Assembly: GCA_004524425.1 (NCBI GenBank)
Contig: SDNN01000116.1
Coordinates: 1 to 9,022, forward strand
Length of the DNA: 9,022 nucleotides
Direction: 5' to 3'
Source: Promethearchaeota archaeon
GTDB lineage: Archaea > Asgardarchaeota > Lokiarchaeia > Sigynarchaeales > SOKP01
Position numbers and translations under genes: made by a program
The notes under the pieces: generated by a model
Database searches by the model: none
What the model was told of the DNA's origin: nothing
Seen by the model: the letters and a program-made list of their open reading frames with translations, nothing else
Shown here: positions 1-5,679 of the stretch, one piece after another
How the letters are laid out: the number at the start of each line of letters is the position of its first letter
Position numbering within the stretch: the first letter of the stretch is position 1

Positions 1-252
1 AAAATATCGCAAAAAACCCCAAACAGAGTTCTACATAGAAGAGCAGACATGATAAGAGAAAAAATGATACATGCCATCAAGGGTGAATATCTGGGACCTA
101 GTATATTTAAGTTTATCATAGAAACTCAAGGAGGAACGTATATTAAAGAGTTAATTAATGGAGACGAGGGTCGTACTAAACCTTCATTCTCAGAAATATT
201 CAATAACGATTTAACTTGTAAAGAATTGAATGTAAAAGAGATAAAATATTGA
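1..252 (+). CDS. pus10: tRNA pseudouridine synthase Pus10, C-terminal fragment (5' end outside window)
   Basis: The reading frame is open from the first base and ends at TGA 250-252, giving 83 visible residues. They match the C-terminal end of archaeal Pus10: the TPNRVLHRRAD block at residues 6-16, then GGTYIKELINGDEGRTKPS at about 44-62, and a short tail with the cysteine and ELNV typical of the family. Pus10 isomerises U54 and U55 in the T-loop of archaeal tRNAs. The catalytic Asp and the N-terminal THUMP-like part lie before the window, so activity cannot be judged here. The first ATG (49) is an internal Met: the conserved TPNRVLHRRAD block lies upstream of it, so the gene starts outside the window. 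Pus10 next to rpl21e and rpoF on the same strand is a familiar archaeal arrangement. Confidence 0.93.
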   Translation, partial: KISQKTPNRVLHRRADMIREKMIHAIKGEYLGPSIFKFIIETQGGTYIKELINGDEGRTKPSFSEIFNNDLTCKELNVKEIKY

Positions 253-266
253 AGTAAAAATAATTA

Positions 267-285
267 GTTTCATTTATACTGAAAC
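267..285 (+). terminator. Small hairpin downstream of pus10, possible terminator
   Basis: GTTTCA (267-272) and TGAAAC (280-285) form a perfect 6-bp inverted repeat around a 7-nt AT-rich loop, 14 nt after the pus10 stop. What follows is A-rich rather than a T tract, so it does not look like a classical intrinsic terminator. It could be a transcript-end or processing structure in the 115-nt spacer before rpl21e. The rest of that spacer is AT-rich and shows nothing else convincing. Confidence 0.22.
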
Positions 286-367
286 CAAAAAATAAATAAA
301 TTATTAAACATAATTCTTCTCAATTAAATGAGTAATTTTATCATACATAGCTTTATAATTAAATATC

Positions 368-676
368 ATGACAATACACAAGGGATACAGAAATAAAACC
401 CGGAAAAGACATAAGAAGAATTGTCGAACAAGAGGTTTAGGGTCAATTGAAAAATATTTAGAAGACTATGATATTAATGATAGAGTGGATATTATTACTG
501 ATCCATCACAGCACAAGCGTGGCATGCCTCATAGAAGATATCATGGAATGACAGGAATCATTGTTGGAGTGCGGGGTCGTTGCTACGAGGTGGAAGTAAA
601 GCTAGGTAAGGCAAAAAAGAAGCTTATAATAGGAAGAGAACACTTAAGGTTAAATCCTATTTCTTTTAAAAATTGA
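368..676 (+). CDS. rpl21e: Large-subunit ribosomal protein L21e (eL21)
   Basis: A 102-residue, very basic protein with the family pattern: N-terminal KGYRNKTRKRHKKN (residues 5-18), the SIEKYLEDYDINDRVDI stretch (26-42), then HKRGMPHRRYHGMTGIIVGVRG (about 49-70), where the SH3-like core begins, and a C-terminal REHLRLNP (90-97). eL21 is found in archaea and eukaryotes but not bacteria and binds 23S rRNA in the large subunit. The length is normal for archaeal members. ATG 368 is the only start that keeps the conserved N-terminus; no clear Shine-Dalgarno precedes it. It lies 31 nt upstream of the preferred rpoF start on the same strand, so the two are probably cotranscribed. Confidence 0.96.
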   Translation: MTIHKGYRNKTRKRHKKNCRTRGLGSIEKYLEDYDINDRVDIITDPSQHKRGMPHRRYHGMTGIIVGVRGRCYEVEVKLGKAKKKLIIGREHLRLNPISFKN

Positions 677-698
677 AAATTTGTCAAGCAAATTTTAA

Positions 699-703
699 GT
701 GAT
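699..703 (+). promoter_or_regulatory. Ribosome binding site that decides the rpoF start
   Basis: GTGAT, complementary to the conserved AUCAC near the 3' end of archaeal 16S rRNA, lies 4 nt before ATG 708. It explains the in-frame GTG as part of the binding site rather than a start codon. It is the clearest Shine-Dalgarno-like site in the window; most other genes here have none or only weak ones. Confidence 0.45.
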
Positions 704-707
704 TCTA

Positions 708-1070
708 ATGTTTGGAAGAAAATTAGACGAAAAAACAGTTTCTATACCAGAAGTTAAAAAAATCATGGAAAATGTTAAGGAACGTATAGTCGAAATCGAT
801 GAGGAAGGCATGTCCCATTTTCAAGAGATAACTTATAATTACGTTAACCAATTTTCTAAAATGTCTGAAAAAGATGCCTTAAAAATTAAGAAATTTTTAA
901 TTGAAAAATGTGAAATAGAAGAAATATATGCTATTAACATTATAAACATTGATCCTCAAACGGTTCTAGAGTTACGGACAATCCTTGAAAAAAGTTTTGT
1001 AGGTAAGTCAATGAGCGATTCAGAATTGCAAGAAATTCTTTATCAAATTCAAGATTTAAAGAGTTCTTAA
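708..1070 (+). CDS. rpoF: DNA-directed RNA polymerase subunit F (RpoF, Rpb4-like)
   Basis: A 120-residue acidic, helical protein matching archaeal RpoF. Near the N-terminus KLDEKTVSIPEVKKIM (5-20) corresponds to the part that packs on subunit E. The C-terminal half carries the HRDC-like helical fold, with the family signature AINIINIDPQTVLELRTIL (about 75-93). RpoF with RpoE (Rpb7-like) forms the stalk of archaeal RNA polymerase, which helps open-complex formation and binds nascent RNA. I chose ATG 708 over the in-frame GTG at 699 because GTGAT at 699-703 resembles the Shine-Dalgarno core complementary to the 16S 3' end and sits 4 nt before ATG 708; the GTG itself is then part of the ribosome binding site. 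The gene follows rpl21e, as in many archaea. Confidence 0.93.
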   Translation: MFGRKLDEKTVSIPEVKKIMENVKERIVEIDEEGMSHFQEITYNYVNQFSKMSEKDALKIKKFLIEKCEIEEIYAINIINIDPQTVLELRTILEKSFVGKSMSDSELQEILYQIQDLKSS

Positions 1071-1076
1071 CAAGTC

Positions 1077-1092
1077 ATGTTTTCTTTAACAT
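1077..1092 (+). terminator. Short U-rich hairpin just after rpoF, possible terminator
   Basis: ATGTT (1077-1081) and AACAT (1088-1092) are a perfect 5-bp inverted repeat around the loop TTCTTT, starting 7 nt after the rpoF stop. The pyrimidine-rich run may act as a weak archaeal termination signal before the promoter-like box at 1116-1130. The stem is short and could be chance in such AT-rich DNA. Confidence 0.2.
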
Positions 1093-1115
1093 ATTTACAA
1101 AATTAAAGTTCACAT

Positions 1116-1130
1116 CGAAGAATTTATATA
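1116..1130 (+). promoter_or_regulatory. Candidate archaeal promoter (BRE plus TATA box) for the DUF655-ksgA-hemK2 group
   Basis: TTTATATA at 1123-1130 matches the archaeal TATA-box consensus and is preceded by purine-rich CGAAGAA (1116-1122), compatible with a BRE. A TATA box here predicts a transcript start near 1150 and a leader of about 95 nt to GTG 1246. The 175-nt gap between rpoF and the DUF655 gene is wide compared with the tight packing downstream, which fits a separate transcription unit. A weaker AT-rich box (TAAGATATAT at 1181-1190) would place a start close to 1212. The rest of the spacer holds no recognisable gene. Confidence 0.45.
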
Positions 1131-1245
1131 TCTATAATGTTTTTAATTCTAATGAATAATCCTAAATATTACTTAATGTTTAAGATATATTTCAAATAAA
1201 TAAACTATACTATGGATATTACAGAAATAGAAAACAAGAGAGCTG

Positions 1246-1908
1246 GTGGTTTTTTTGGAAAGAAGAGATCGATACAGAAGGTCACCCCGGAGAGGAAAAT
1301 ACCCGAGAAGCGGTCCAAGAAAGAAAAAACAATTCATAAAAAAATCTCGGGAATTAGTTATTTTAGATGTCTTATTGCATGGACATCCCGAGGAAGATAA
1401 ACCCAGTTGGACAAAAAATCCATTAGCTCAAGTACTCACTTTTCCTGATTTTGTACTTTATGAAGTAAAGATAAATAAGAACTTTAAGAAAGCTCCAAAA
1501 CCTGAAGAGAAGAACATATACGAAGAATTCATAAACCAGCAAAAATTAAGAGAAGTTATTAAAAAAATTGATTATGACGAGCTCACCAATACTTCTAAAG
1601 CTCTAATCCAACCAGTTTTAGAAAAGGAAATACTAAATTACGAGGAAGAGTTCATAAATTTCTTTAATAATTCAACTTCTATAACACCGAGGATGCACGC
1701 ACTGAAATTGTTACCAGGAATTGGTAAGAAACACATGTGGGAAATAATTGAAGCGAGACAAAAACAAAAATTTAACACATTTGAAGATATTTCAGAAAGG
1801 ACCAGTATTTCTGATCCCGTCAAACATATAGCACTTAGGATTATAAAAGAACTTCAAAGGGAAGGAGTAAAATATTACCTTTTCTCAAAGACTCAAAAGT
1901 ACGAATGA
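1246..1908 (+). CDS. DUF655 family protein with helix-hairpin-helix motif
   Basis: A 220-residue protein of the archaeal DUF655 family. Visible features: a very basic Arg/Lys-rich N-terminus (residues 6-33), the ILDVLLHGHPEEDKPSW block (39-56) and NPLAQVL (58-64), the IDYDELTNTSKA block (108-119), and a C-terminal helix-hairpin-helix with ITPRMHALKLLPGIGKKHMWEI (146-167) followed by FEDISERTSISDP. The HhH and basic tail suggest nucleic-acid binding; its position between rpoF and ksgA, conserved in archaea, suggests a role in RNA or ribosome biology, but the exact function is not known. The start is uncertain: GTG 1246 is the first start in this frame that gives the whole protein, with only a weak GAG-type site upstream. 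An ATG at 1212 in another frame joins this frame if one T of the 1250-1256 run is removed. Its stop is 4 nt before the ksgA ATG. Confidence 0.85.
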   Translation: MVFLERRDRYRRSPRRGKYPRSGPRKKKQFIKKSRELVILDVLLHGHPEEDKPSWTKNPLAQVLTFPDFVLYEVKINKNFKKAPKPEEKNIYEEFINQQKLREVIKKIDYDELTNTSKALIQPVLEKEILNYEEEFINFFNNSTSITPRMHALKLLPGIGKKHMWEIIEARQKQKFNTFEDISERTSISDPVKHIALRIIKELQREGVKYYLFSKTQKYE

Positions 1909-1912
1909 AAAG

Positions 1913-2776
1913 ATGGATAAAAAAGATGTTCAGCTAATTTTAAGGCAATTAAATCTTAAACCCAATAAGAACTTAGGTCAAAATTTTGTAATTAACCAAA
2001 ATCTCATAAGAGAAATTCTAGAATTTTCGAATATTTCTAGTAAAGACACAGTTTTAGAAATCGGACCGGGTTTAGGGGCCATAACCCAGGAATTAGTAAA
2101 AATTGCGGGGAGAGTCTATGCCATTGAAATTGATAATAGATTATATGCTTATTTGCGCGATAAATTTTCAACTCACGAAAATATCGAAATTATTGAAGGA
2201 GATATTCTTAATATCGCTCTGCCAAAACATGAAAAGGTCGTTTCAAATATCCCTTATTCGATAACTGGTCCACTCCTGGAAAAAGTCTTTTTTAATGAAA
2301 ACCCTTCTCAAGGTATTTTAACTATTGAAAAAGCCATCGCAGATAGAATTTTTTATAAGGGAACTTACAAGAATTTTTCTAAAATTACTGTTAGTGTTAA
2401 TTCTTTCTTGAAACCAATTAAAAAGCATGTAATTCCAAGACATTATTTTTACCCCGCTCCCAAAATAGATTTGGCTCTTATTAAAATGAATCCGAAGGAA
2501 TTTATTGATGATTACCTGCTGGAATCCGATAATCGAGATTTTTATCTAAAATTTCTAGGAGGTATCATGCCATATAAGAATAAAAATTTAATTAATGCAT
2601 TAGAATTGTTTCTTAAGAATTCAAATGCTGTTGAACTTGATAAAGTTGAATTACATGAGTTGTTAGATCTTAATAACATGAGGAATGATAAAGTATTTAG
2701 ATACCAAATTGAAGATTTCATTAACATCTGCAAACTCATACATCATAAACTAAAAAAAAAAGCATCAAGTGAGTAG
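1913..2776 (+). CDS. ksgA: 16S rRNA (adenine-N6,N6)-dimethyltransferase KsgA/Dim1
   Basis: A 287-residue Rossmann-fold methyltransferase that dimethylates the two adjacent adenines in the 3'-terminal hairpin of 16S rRNA, a late small-subunit assembly step found in all domains of life. Visible motifs: NKNLGQNFVIN at 19-29 (the family's N-terminal block), SAM-binding VLEIGPGLG (47-55), acidic IEID (71-74) for the ribose, GDILN (96-100), catalytic SNIPY (111-115; the NIPY motif binds the target adenine), and PAPKIDLALIKM (181-192). The C-terminal helical domain, with NKNLINAL (223-230), is complete and the length is normal. ATG 1913 follows the DUF655 stop by 4 nt. The 3' end overlaps the next gene by 8 nt, and a run of ten A residues (2752-2761) encodes the lysines near the C-terminus. 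All known key residues are present, so it should be active. Confidence 0.95.
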   Translation: MDKKDVQLILRQLNLKPNKNLGQNFVINQNLIREILEFSNISSKDTVLEIGPGLGAITQELVKIAGRVYAIEIDNRLYAYLRDKFSTHENIEIIEGDILNIALPKHEKVVSNIPYSITGPLLEKVFFNENPSQGILTIEKAIADRIFYKGTYKNFSKITVSVNSFLKPIKKHVIPRHYFYPAPKIDLALIKMNPKEFIDDYLLESDNRDFYLKFLGGIMPYKNKNLINALELFLKNSNAVELDKVELHELLDLNNMRNDKVFRYQIEDFINICKLIHHKLKKKASSE

Positions 2777-3464
2777 AATTAATTTTTTTCCTGACCCCAT
2801 CATAGAATACAATTTTGAAAACGTATATAGGCCATCCGATGATACATACTTAGTTGTAGATTATCTTAAATACCATCTTGATTATGATTATTTTGATGGA
2901 ATTCCTCTAGAAAAAATCGATAATGTTTTAGATATGGGAACTGGTACGGGATATATAGCCCTCTCTCTCTCAATCATGAAACAAACAATTCCAAAGTTTA
3001 GGCCAAAAATTTATGCTTCAGACATATCGAAAGAAGCAATAATTCTCTCTAAAAGTAATGAAAAGTTAAATAATTTTCATGGAAAAATTCAATTCATACA
3101 TTCTGATCTTTTTCAATCTTTTCCAAATCATTTAAAACATGAGTTCAATATAATCATTTTTAATCCTCCATACTTGCCATCCATTAAATCAAGAAAGCAC
3201 AAAAATGATAAAAAATCAATTGATTATAGCTGGGATGGAGGTGAGCAGGGCTTTGAAGTCTTTCTCAGATTTTTAGACCAAGCTGCAGAATTCTTAAGTA
3301 CAGATGCAACATCCTGCATTTATTATGTGTGCTCAAGCAGAACTAATTTGAAAAAATTGTATTCTTTAATTGAATCAAAAGGTTATCAAAATAAAATCCT
3401 GGAAAAAAGACATGTTTTTTTAGAAGATATATATTTAAATAAATTACACGTCATTTCTGATTAA
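2769..3464 (+). CDS. hemK2: HemK2/Mtq2-type glutamine methyltransferase (probable release factor aRF1 modification)
   Basis: A 231-residue class I SAM-dependent methyltransferase. The order of motifs fits the HemK2/Mtq2 branch: VYRPSDDTYLV (19-29), SAM-binding VLDMGTGTGYIAL (53-65), acidic Asp85 in ASDIS, and catalytic NPPYLP (132-137), the NPPY type used for N-methylation of glutamine or asparagine side chains. The SWDGGEQG block (154-161) after NPPY is characteristic of this branch. The yeast and human relatives methylate the GGQ glutamine of eRF1 together with Trm112; the archaeal substrate is presumably aRF1, an inference. GTG 2769 is the only possible start: an in-frame TAA lies at 2751 and the next Met is inside the SAM motif. 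The 8-nt overlap with ksgA and absence of a ribosome binding site suggest translational coupling. No Trm112-like gene is in the window. Confidence 0.85.
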   Translation: MSRINFFPDPIIEYNFENVYRPSDDTYLVVDYLKYHLDYDYFDGIPLEKIDNVLDMGTGTGYIALSLSIMKQTIPKFRPKIYASDISKEAIILSKSNEKLNNFHGKIQFIHSDLFQSFPNHLKHEFNIIIFNPPYLPSIKSRKHKNDKKSIDYSWDGGEQGFEVFLRFLDQAAEFLSTDATSCIYYVCSSRTNLKKLYSLIESKGYQNKILEKRHVFLEDIYLNKLHVISD

Positions 3465-4744
3465 AATGGTCTTCGGTTTCTTCTTTTTTCCAATAAGCGA
3501 ACCCCGTGGTTTGTTAAAGTTCTTTTCAAATTATTAAATAGTAAATTAATTTCTTCAGGTTTAAACACCGCTCTTTTATGTGCCTCAATTTGGGGTATCG
3601 GTAAGCCATAATGATCATTTAAACTCGAAATAGGAAGCAATATCGAACTTATTAAATTTGCCCTTCTAGTAGCCTCTTCTAAAGAATGCTTTTCATCCAT
3701 GAAAAATTCAATCCTACAGGGTGTATCATTTTTCGTGGTTTTTAGATAAAATGCATAAAAAGAGAGAGGAAAATAATAGGGGATTTCTTTTTTTATACCG
3801 GTATCTCTAATTTTTTCTAAATCTCGTTTACAATTGAATATACAAGATCTTTCAGATTTATTTAAAATTCGATGAAATAATTCAATATCAGAAAAGAAAT
3901 CGAAAATCTGACGATAATCGATCCTAGAAAAATCATTAAGAACAAGATCATTTGGTTTTAATAAATGAATAGAATCCCTCAATGCATGGCATAAGGCAGA
4001 AGTTCTCGTATCTTTTATGGAACCGATTAAAATGATTCCATTTTCCATGCAATTTACATAAAGTCGATTGTATTCTTTTAATAACCGATCATATTTTCTG
4101 GAAAGCTCAGGATCTTGACCAAATAACAAATTTATTGGCATGATTACTATTGAGCCATCAATAATAATCAGATCAATATTTACGCCATTGGAATTCTCAA
4201 TCATGTTATTTAATAAGTTGATTTCCATGTAATTCATGTCAATCATGATCTTATTTTCAACGAGATTTTCTTCTCGATTAAGGTAATTCCCTTGAACAGA
4301 ATAGTAATTAAATCCATTTAGATCAGGAAAATAATCAATTCTTGCCGCATGATTTTTATAAAAATGATATTGTACTGCAATGGCCTTTAAAAAGGAAAAA
4401 TCGATATTCATGAGATTTTTTGAAACACAGCTACCATCCACGCTTACAATATTTAACCCGCTTATATCTGAACTACTCGTGTTTTTTTTTAAGTGACTTT
4501 CTTTAATATTAAATTTAGGATATGAAATTAAGTGTGAAAAATTCAAGTCAGACATGTTTTTTATTATTATCTCCTCGAGGGCTTTCTTTTGCTGTTCAAT
4601 TGCCACGCATTCTCGTGCAATATTTTTTAGGTTTCTTAGCAAAATTTGTTCTTTAGTCAAGCCAAAATATTTTGAATAATTAGTAGTGTAAGAATTTTCG
4701 CATTCTTGGGAATCTCCTTTTAAAAAATTCGGTCTTATCGTCAT
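3461..4744 (-). CDS. nurA: NurA-domain nuclease (5'-3' DNA end resection family)
   Basis: A 427-residue protein read on the minus strand. NurA motifs are visible in order: NIVSVDGSC (98-106) with metal-binding Asp103, DLIIIDGSIV (191-200) with Asp196, IGSIKDTRTS (240-249), PYYFPLSFYAFYLK (322-335) followed by CRIEFF, and the C-terminal GLPIPQIEAHKRAVF (380-394) with His389. NurA is a Mn-dependent nuclease that in archaea works with the HerA translocase, Mre11 and Rad50 to resect DNA ends. The first Asp motif usually falls near residue 50-60, so about 45 extra N-terminal residues precede the domain here, including a predicted helical stretch at 28-64. ATG 4744 is directly preceded by an in-frame stop, fixing the maximum length. 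HerA, Mre11 and Rad50 are not in the window. Its stop overlaps that of hemK2, converging from the other strand. Confidence 0.87.
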   Translation of the reverse strand: MTIRPNFLKGDSQECENSYTTNYSKYFGLTKEQILLRNLKNIARECVAIEQQKKALEEIIIKNMSDLNFSHLISYPKFNIKESHLKKNTSSSDISGLNIVSVDGSCVSKNLMNIDFSFLKAIAVQYHFYKNHAARIDYFPDLNGFNYYSVQGNYLNREENLVENKIMIDMNYMEINLLNNMIENSNGVNIDLIIIDGSIVIMPINLLFGQDPELSRKYDRLLKEYNRLYVNCMENGIILIGSIKDTRTSALCHALRDSIHLLKPNDLVLNDFSRIDYRQIFDFFSDIELFHRILNKSERSCIFNCKRDLEKIRDTGIKKEIPYYFPLSFYAFYLKTTKNDTPCRIEFFMDEKHSLEEATRRANLISSILLPISSLNDHYGLPIPQIEAHKRAVFKPEEINLLFNNLKRTLTNHGVRLLEKRRNRRPF

Positions 4745-4839
4745 CTAAGATTCATAAAAAAACAATTAATAATAATAATGATGAGATATTTGATTTTTTG
4801 ATTTTTAGACCTAATTATTTATTCAATTTGCTCAATATC

Positions 4840-5493
4840 ATGACTATTAACTTGGGATCCGATCCATGGATTTTAATTTGTTTGATGCCATTAGAAATAT
4901 TACTTGTCGTTATTCCTGCACTAATCTCATCTAAGATTGAAAAGACCTCCTTTGCTCATGAAATACATCAAATGGGATTGAACACGCTTTTTAATTCTTT
5001 TTTTATGCAATTAAAAAAAATAATTGCTGGGCTTGTTTTTGGTTGTCTTTTGTTTCTCATTAGCGGTTATCTCTTCTTTTTTTTTAAGCACGTGATAATT
5101 GAGAATCTTCTTGGGAAAGCTTTTATAGTAATCGCAGAAGAAAATGCTATAAAATCTGAGCCAATAAGACCATCACCACTCCAACTTATTTTAATCCTTC
5201 TCTTTTATTTGCTACTTGTCTCAATTTGTGAAGAAGCCTTTTTTAGAGGTTTTATTATCAAAAAATTAGAATCTAAGTTGAACACGAGGAATTCGATATT
5301 ATTCTCTTCACTTTGCTTTTCCCTGTACCATGTTCCCCCATTTTTTGTACCCTTTCAGACAATGCTTACTTTTTTAGGGTACTATTTCACGTTAGGCATC
5401 TTGATCTCTCTTATTTTCAAATTATTTAAGAATTCCTTACTTCCTTGTATCGTGTGTCATGGCGTATTTAATGTCTTGATTTTACTATTTTAG
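4840..5493 (+). CDS. CPBP family intramembrane metalloprotease (Rce1/Abi-like)
   Basis: A hydrophobic protein of 217 residues from ATG 4840, or 231 from the in-frame TTG 4798 (numbering below from the TTG). Membrane segments are apparent at about 24-44, 75-96, 127-144, 167-208 (two) and 212-231. The three CPBP catalytic motifs are present: EEAFFRG (145-151), the FSLYH motif with His178, and HGVFN with His221 and Asn225. These residues make up the glutamate/histidine active site of Rce1, the CAAX prenyl protease, and of bacterial Abi-type relatives, so this is probably an active membrane endopeptidase; the substrate is unknown. ATG 4840 is preferred because TTG starts are rare, and a TATA-like AT stretch at 4811-4821 could make it leaderless. 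It is divergent from nurA and 186 nt upstream of a small GTPase gene on the same strand. Confidence 0.85.
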   Translation: MTINLGSDPWILICLMPLEILLVVIPALISSKIEKTSFAHEIHQMGLNTLFNSFFMQLKKIIAGLVFGCLLFLISGYLFFFFKHVIIENLLGKAFIVIAEENAIKSEPIRPSPLQLILILLFYLLLVSICEEAFFRGFIIKKLESKLNTRNSILFSSLCFSLYHVPPFFVPFQTMLTFLGYYFTLGILISLIFKLFKNSLLPCIVCHGVFNVLILLF

Positions 5494-5548
5494 TTGAAAT
5501 CTATTTAAATCTTAATAATTTTGGAGAAAGATTAAATATAGCTTAGTA

Positions 5549-5595
5549 CAATTAATATCATATAATTAATGAAATAATAGTCAATTAATATCATA
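5549..5595 (+). repeat. Two exact 14-bp direct repeats upstream of the GTPase gene
   Basis: CAATTAATATCATA occurs at 5549-5562 and again at 5582-5595, a 33-bp period (about three helical turns), inside the 186-nt spacer between the CPBP and GTPase genes. Both copies are preceded by a TAGT within two bases. The spacing would place two bound proteins on the same face of DNA, so an operator is possible. The sequence is pure low-complexity AT, so chance duplication is also credible. The rest of the spacer (5494-5679) holds several TATA-like stretches but no gene that I can support. Confidence 0.4.
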
Positions 5596-5679
5596 AGAAA
5601 AAAACAATCCTCGCATGTGTTTCATTATTATGTAAAAATAACTAATCTATTAGCCATATTAAAACACCCGTGAAACTGA

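Noticed and set aside
49..252. A separate 67-residue gene starting at ATG 49.
   Set aside because: The same frame is open to the window edge and the residues before the ATG (TPNRVLHRRAD) belong to the conserved Pus10 block, so it is an internal Met.
352..361. TTTATAATTA just before the rpl21e ATG as a TATA box.
   Set aside because: A transcript from it would start after the ATG at 368, inside the rpl21e gene, so it cannot serve as this gene's promoter.
1152..1199. A 15-codon open frame beginning ATG in the rpoF-DUF655 spacer, possibly a leader peptide.
   Set aside because: It is very short, has no binding site or recognisable composition, and such frames are common by chance in AT-rich DNA.
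1638..1823. Minus-strand open frame of 61 codons inside the DUF655 gene.
   Set aside because: It lies opposite the conserved HhH-coding region and shows no family features; it is a shadow of the real gene.
2542..2739. Minus-strand open frame of 65 codons inside ksgA.
   Set aside because: It is antisense to the conserved C-terminal domain of KsgA and looks like a shadow.
4768..4779. (AAT)4 trinucleotide repeat between nurA and the CPBP gene as a possible phase-variable element.
   Set aside because: Only four units in AT-rich intergenic DNA; too short to argue for slippage-based switching.
5549..5595. The paired direct repeats as a degenerate CRISPR array.
   Set aside because: Only two short AT-only copies, no further units, and no cas genes nearby.
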